A DNA stretch of 9,865 bases, from positions 1-9,865 of the forward strand of contig JAISES010000179.1 in NCBI GenBank assembly GCA_031263965.1, given 5' to 3'. The notes under the pieces are model-generated. The model was not told the origin of the DNA. It did no database searches and saw only the letters and a program-made list of their open reading frames with translations. This document shows positions 6,702 through 9,865 of this stretch, one piece after another (position 1 is the first letter of the stretch; every line of letters begins with the position of its first letter). The position numbers were made by a program, and so were the translations under genes. The DNA is from Prevotella sp. (GTDB lineage: Bacteria; Bacteroidota; Bacteroidia; Bacteroidales; Dysgonomonadaceae).

Positions 6702-8153
6702 ATGGCAGATAATCTCAAACGAAAAACAAGTTTAGCCCTTTTCTGGAGTTTCGTGGACAAGGGCGGGCAACAAGTTATCCAATTTGTTTTCTTTTATATT
6801 CTCGCCCGTCTGATAGCCAAGGACGAAATAGGCGTCGTAGGAGTACTGGCCTTGTTTACGGCTGTTGCCAACCTGTTGCAGGACAGCGGATTTTCGTCTG
6901 CCCTCATCCGCAAAAAGGAAGTAAGCCCGCGGGAATATACCTCCGTGTTTTATTTCAACATTTCGATCAGTATTTTTATCTATATCGTTTTTTTTCTGGC
7001 TGCTCCGGCCATTAGCTGGTATTACCAAAAGCCGATTTTGACGAACCTTTCGCGCTTTATTTTCCTCGCCTTCGTCTTCAATGCCTTTGCCACCATACAG
7101 AATGTAAACCTGATAAAGAAGCTCGACTTTAAGTCCAACACCCGCATTACTCTCTTTGCAGGGTGCATATCGGGATTGGTCGCCATTGCGATGGCATACC
7201 GCGGATTCGGAGTGTGGAGCCTTGCCGCTCAACAGGTATTGCAGGCTTTCCTGCGAAGCTCGTTGCTCTGGATGTTCGTGAGATGGCGTCCCGAAGGAGG
7301 ATACGGGCATGCACACATCCGCGAGATGGCACCCTTTAGCCTGAAATTGCTACTGACCGCATTACTCAACCAGGTATGTTCCAATATATTCCCGCTTATC
7401 ATCGGTAAACGGTTCTCTTTTGCGCAAGTTGCCGCCTATGGACAGGGCAACAAGCTAACCAGCATACCTCAATCGATAATCAGCGAGGGTATAAAAAGCG
7501 TGGCCTACCCTCTGCTCACAAATGTAGGCGAGGAGGGAACCAGAGGCAAGAGGGTATTTCGCAAGGTAGTGCGCATCACAGCATTTATTTCCTTTCCCGT
7601 GGGTTTGCTGCTCATCGTTCTGGCAAAGCCGTTAGTCGCATTCTATTTGCCTCCCGAATGGGGCGATGTAGTTCCTATCCTGCAAATCCTGGCAGTTGGC
7701 GGGGCTGTCTATCCGCTTTACGGGCTTGTGACCTCGTTGCTCCAATACAAAGGAAAATCGGGGACGATACTCCGGATCGAAGTTTTCCGCAACATATTGC
7801 TGTTGCTGTCCATACTCATCAGTATCAGATATGGCGTTACGGGATTGGTTGCGGGAATCAGCCTGGTAAATATCGCAGCCTTTTGCGTCGGGATATATAT
7901 TTCGGGCAAAACGATATTGTACAACCCGAAAGAAATATTTCGGGACGTTGTGCCTTATATGGCTGTTGCCGGCGTATCGTTCCTGCCACTGCTGTTCCTC
8001 GGCAAGCTGGGAATCGAAAATATGTACCTGCTGGCCGCTATCCCGCTGGTTGCGGGCAGTTGCCTGTATCTGCTCATTGTAAAATTGCTGGGATCGGTAG
8101 TATTGCAGGAAACAATCGACTTTGTGAAACAATCTTTTAAAAAAACCAGATGA
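6702..8153 (+). CDS. Wzx-type oligosaccharide/lipopolysaccharide flippase
   Basis: A polytopic inner-membrane protein of 483 residues from ATG 6702, of the polysaccharide transporter branch of the MOP superfamily (WzxC/RfbX-like). It would flip undecaprenyl-linked oligosaccharide units from cytoplasm to periplasm. The opening (RKTSLALFWSFVDKGGQQ) followed by FVFFYILARLIAKDEIGVVGVL is typical of the family, and about a dozen hydrophobic segments run to the C-terminus. The conserved stretch with DSGFSSALIRKKE lies near residues 58-70 and LPPEWGDVVPILQILA near 310-325. The frame extends to a TTG at 6681, but that codon overlaps the -7 element, so 6702 is chosen. Its stop overlaps the methyltransferase start as ATGA (8150-8153), suggesting coupling. 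Which glycan it exports is unknown. Confidence 0.92.
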   Translation: MADNLKRKTSLALFWSFVDKGGQQVIQFVFFYILARLIAKDEIGVVGVLALFTAVANLLQDSGFSSALIRKKEVSPREYTSVFYFNISISIFIYIVFFLAAPAISWYYQKPILTNLSRFIFLAFVFNAFATIQNVNLIKKLDFKSNTRITLFAGCISGLVAIAMAYRGFGVWSLAAQQVLQAFLRSSLLWMFVRWRPEGGYGHAHIREMAPFSLKLLLTALLNQVCSNIFPLIIGKRFSFAQVAAYGQGNKLTSIPQSIISEGIKSVAYPLLTNVGEEGTRGKRVFRKVVRITAFISFPVGLLLIVLAKPLVAFYLPPEWGDVVPILQILAVGGAVYPLYGLVTSLLQYKGKSGTILRIEVFRNILLLLSILISIRYGVTGLVAGISLVNIAAFCVGIYISGKTILYNPKEIFRDVVPYMAVAGVSFLPLLFLGKLGIENMYLLAAIPLVAGSCLYLLIVKLLGSVVLQETIDFVKQSFKKTR

Positions 8154-8872
8154 TTTCTTTTTACAAACTAATACCCGCAATAGGCAGTGACAACAACAAT
8201 AGGAGGGTGGCATGGCTGATAAATCAACTTAAACAGTTGCCGGACGGATATCGTCTGCTCGACGCCGGAGCCGGCACTCAATATTTTCGTCAGTTTTGTC
8301 CGCATTTCGATTATGTAGCTCAGGACTTTGCATCATATATACCCGATCCCAACGCACAAGGCCTGCAAAATATCGAATGGAACTACGGCAAGCTGGATAT
8401 AATATCCGATATCACTGATATACCTGCACCCGATAATTCTTTCGATGCTATTCTTTGTAGCGAAGTCCTGGAACACATTCCTTATCCGGAAAAGGCTATC
8501 GTGGAATTTTCACGTCTGCTGCGTCCGGGGGGCACATTGCTTATTACAGCTCCATTCTGTTCTTTGACGCATCAGTCTCCTTATTTTTTTGCTACGGGAT
8601 TCAGCCGGTTTTATTACAACCGCATGCTTCAGGATCAAGGTTTTGAAAATATAGAGACCTTAGCAAATGGCTCATATTTTGAATACATGGCACAAGAAAG
8701 CAAAAGGCTTAATGGTATATCCCGAAAGTATGCCGGAAAGCCATTATCACTGTATCAAAAGATTATCACAGGATTGTTTCTTCGTATTTTGGACAAACTG
8801 AATAAGAAAGATAAAAATTCGTCCGAATTGCTTTGTTTCAGCTATTTTGTAAAAGCAGGAAAAAAACAGTAG
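8150..8872 (+). CDS. Class I SAM-dependent methyltransferase
   Basis: A 240-residue cytoplasmic protein with a single Rossmann-type methyltransferase domain. Motif I is LLDAGAGT (D38 to G42 form the glycine loop that binds S-adenosylmethionine). An acidic QDF at 58-60 ends strand two, and the post-I/motif II region is FDAILCSEVLEHIP (98-111), followed by LLRPGGTLLITAPF (124 onward). This is the Methyltransf_11-like pattern with the SEVLEH box. It starts at an ATGA overlap with the flippase and ends 4 bases before the fucosyltransferase start, so it is probably part of the same transcript. Context suggests methylation of a sugar or a glycan precursor, but the substrate cannot be read from the sequence. 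Its C-terminal part is visibly more AT-rich than both neighbours. Confidence 0.9.
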   Translation: MISFYKLIPAIGSDNNNRRVAWLINQLKQLPDGYRLLDAGAGTQYFRQFCPHFDYVAQDFASYIPDPNAQGLQNIEWNYGKLDIISDITDIPAPDNSFDAILCSEVLEHIPYPEKAIVEFSRLLRPGGTLLITAPFCSLTHQSPYFFATGFSRFYYNRMLQDQGFENIETLANGSYFEYMAQESKRLNGISRKYAGKPLSLYQKIITGLFLRILDKLNKKDKNSSELLCFSYFVKAGKKQ

Positions 8873-8876
8873 AAGT

Positions 8877-9752
8877 ATGGTAACAGTACTATTGTCAGGA
8901 GGATTAGGGAACCAGATGTTCCAGTACGCGGCTGCAAAGGCGTTGGCAAAACGGTTGGGCACGTCTCCGGCAATAGACCTGTACCCGCTGATAAAGAAAA
9001 CTCATGCCACCATCCGTCCCTACGAACTGGGAATTTTCAACATAGATGCTCCCATAGTATCCACCCTCAGGGGGAAGATGCTGACAAAGGCCCGCTCTTT
9101 TGTTCAGAAGCACAAAGAGTTTTTCCGGCATTTCGGACTGTTCACCGACACCTATGCCATTCTTTATCAACCTGCATTCGGCTCCCTGAAAGGAAATGTT
9201 ATTCTGTCGGGCTATTTTCAGAACGAAAAATACTTTAAAGGCGCTGAGGCCGGTATTCGCGACGACTTTACTTTTCGCCATCCTTTGGAGGGGAAAAATA
9301 AGGAAATCGCAGGACAGCTTGCCTCCGTAGAGCCGGTATCGGTACACATCCGCAGGGGCGATTATGTGCAGAACGCAGATGCGGCATCCAACTTCGTTAC
9401 CTGCGACGTATCGTACTACGAAAAGGCTGTCGCCCATATTTGCGGAAAAGTAAATAATCCGTCTTTCTATATTTTCTCCGATGATTTTGATTGGGTAAAA
9501 GAAAATCTTGATTTTGGAAATCATCCCGTGTCGTTCGTCGATTGGAACAGGGAGGGCAAAAGCTGCATCGACATGCGATTGATGAGCCTTTGCAAGCACA
9601 ACATCACGGCCAACAGCAGTTTTAGCTGGTGGGGAGCCTGGCTCAATGCCAACCCCGATAAGGTTGTTGTATGCCCGTTGCGGTGGTTTCGGGAGGAAAA
9701 GAAAAATAGCCTGTTAAAAGATTTTTATCCCGAAGGATGGACGATGATATAA
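8877..9752 (+). CDS. GT11 family glycosyltransferase, probable alpha-1,2-fucosyltransferase
   Basis: A 291-residue protein of glycosyltransferase family 11, which transfers fucose from GDP-fucose, usually in alpha-1,2 linkage to galactose. The N-terminus has GGLGNQMFQYAAAKALA (about 8-24), the family opening. The signature HIRRGDY lies at 157-163; its arginines contact GDP-fucose in related enzymes. The third block is NSSFSWWGAWL at 246-256. The length is typical of bacterial members such as FutC/WbsJ. No signal or membrane segment is seen, so it acts at the cytoplasmic side. It follows the methyltransferase by 4 bases. Together with the flippase it suggests a fucosylated capsule or O-antigen-like glycan. 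The donor and linkage assignment come from the family; the acceptor is unknown. GDP-fucose synthesis genes are not in view. Confidence 0.92.
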   Translation: MVTVLLSGGLGNQMFQYAAAKALAKRLGTSPAIDLYPLIKKTHATIRPYELGIFNIDAPIVSTLRGKMLTKARSFVQKHKEFFRHFGLFTDTYAILYQPAFGSLKGNVILSGYFQNEKYFKGAEAGIRDDFTFRHPLEGKNKEIAGQLASVEPVSVHIRRGDYVQNADAASNFVTCDVSYYEKAVAHICGKVNNPSFYIFSDDFDWVKENLDFGNHPVSFVDWNREGKSCIDMRLMSLCKHNITANSSFSWWGAWLNANPDKVVVCPLRWFREEKKNSLLKDFYPEGWTMI

Positions 9753-9791
9753 TAGACATTATGTTAGTTTAAATTTATAATTGAACGGTTT

Positions 9792-9865
9792 ATGGATAAT
9801 TCTGAAATTATGCAGTGCGGCGCAAGTTTGAAAGACATGGTTAACAAAGAGATTTTTTCTCAACC
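9792..9865 (+). CDS. Possible 5' end of the next gene, cut by the window edge
   Basis: An ATG at 9792 opens a frame that stays open to the window end, reading MDNSEIMQCGASLKDM and continuing for 24 full codons. No product can be named. A near match to the -7 element (TATAATTG, 9776-9783, one mismatch) lies just upstream. Direction and position suit another glycan-locus gene, but this is inference. The 39-base gap after the GT11 gene shows no hairpin. Confidence 0.45.
   Translation, partial: MDNSEIMQCGASLKDMVNKEIFSQ

Noticed and set aside
6732..7316. Long minus-strand open frame opposite the flippase
   Set aside because: It lies wholly opposite a clear membrane protein gene and encodes a low-complexity polar sequence, as expected for an antisense shadow.
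8904..9599. 231-codon minus-strand open frame opposite the GT11 gene
   Set aside because: The plus strand carries all GT11 motifs in order, while the antisense translation has no recognisable domain.

Overview
The window looks like a chromosomal segment from a Bacteroidota bacterium, most likely of the order Bacteroidales. The support is direct: copies of the Bacteroidetes -7 promoter element (TAnnTTTG) sit just upstream of several starts, Shine-Dalgarno sequences are largely absent, and the proteins include a GH3-serine hydrolase fusion and a GxxExxY protein typical of the phylum. The genus cannot be fixed from the sequence alone.

Left part (1-833, minus strand): a possible gene start that runs off the left edge, then a membrane-anchored protein with two ComEA-like helix-hairpin-helix units. 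A divergent intergenic region (834-1046) carries a -7 element for each direction.

Middle (1047-5587, plus strand): a tightly overlapping three-gene operon for peptidoglycan turnover. Gene one is an exported fusion of a NagZ-like GH3 beta-N-acetylglucosaminidase to a beta-lactamase-fold serine hydrolase, with the catalytic motifs of both parts present. Gene two is an unrecognised, acidic, probably cytoplasmic protein. Gene three is an exported VanX/DdpX-type D-Ala-D-Ala dipeptidase. The first and third would act one after another on cell-wall fragments in the periplasm; the fusion resembles the separate NagZ and AmiE enzymes of the Bacillus subtilis muropeptide rescue pathway.

Converging on this operon with a 5-base gap is a minus-strand GxxExxY-family gene (5593-6036) whose name-giving Glu and putative nuclease Glu have both changed. 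A 644-base (665 to the chosen flippase start) non-coding stretch follows. It holds a near-perfect 18-base dyad, a dispersed-type palindromic repeat (about 6447-6599) with a duplicated right end, and three 14-base tandem units abutting a -7 promoter element.

Right part (6702-9752, plus strand): the beginning of a surface-glycan locus: a Wzx-type flippase, a SAM-dependent methyltransferase and a GT11 (alpha-1,2-fucosyltransferase type) enzyme, overlapping or nearly so. They suggest a fucosylated exported polysaccharide. A further open frame starts at 9792 and leaves the window. No rRNA, tRNA, CRISPR array or intact mobile element was seen.
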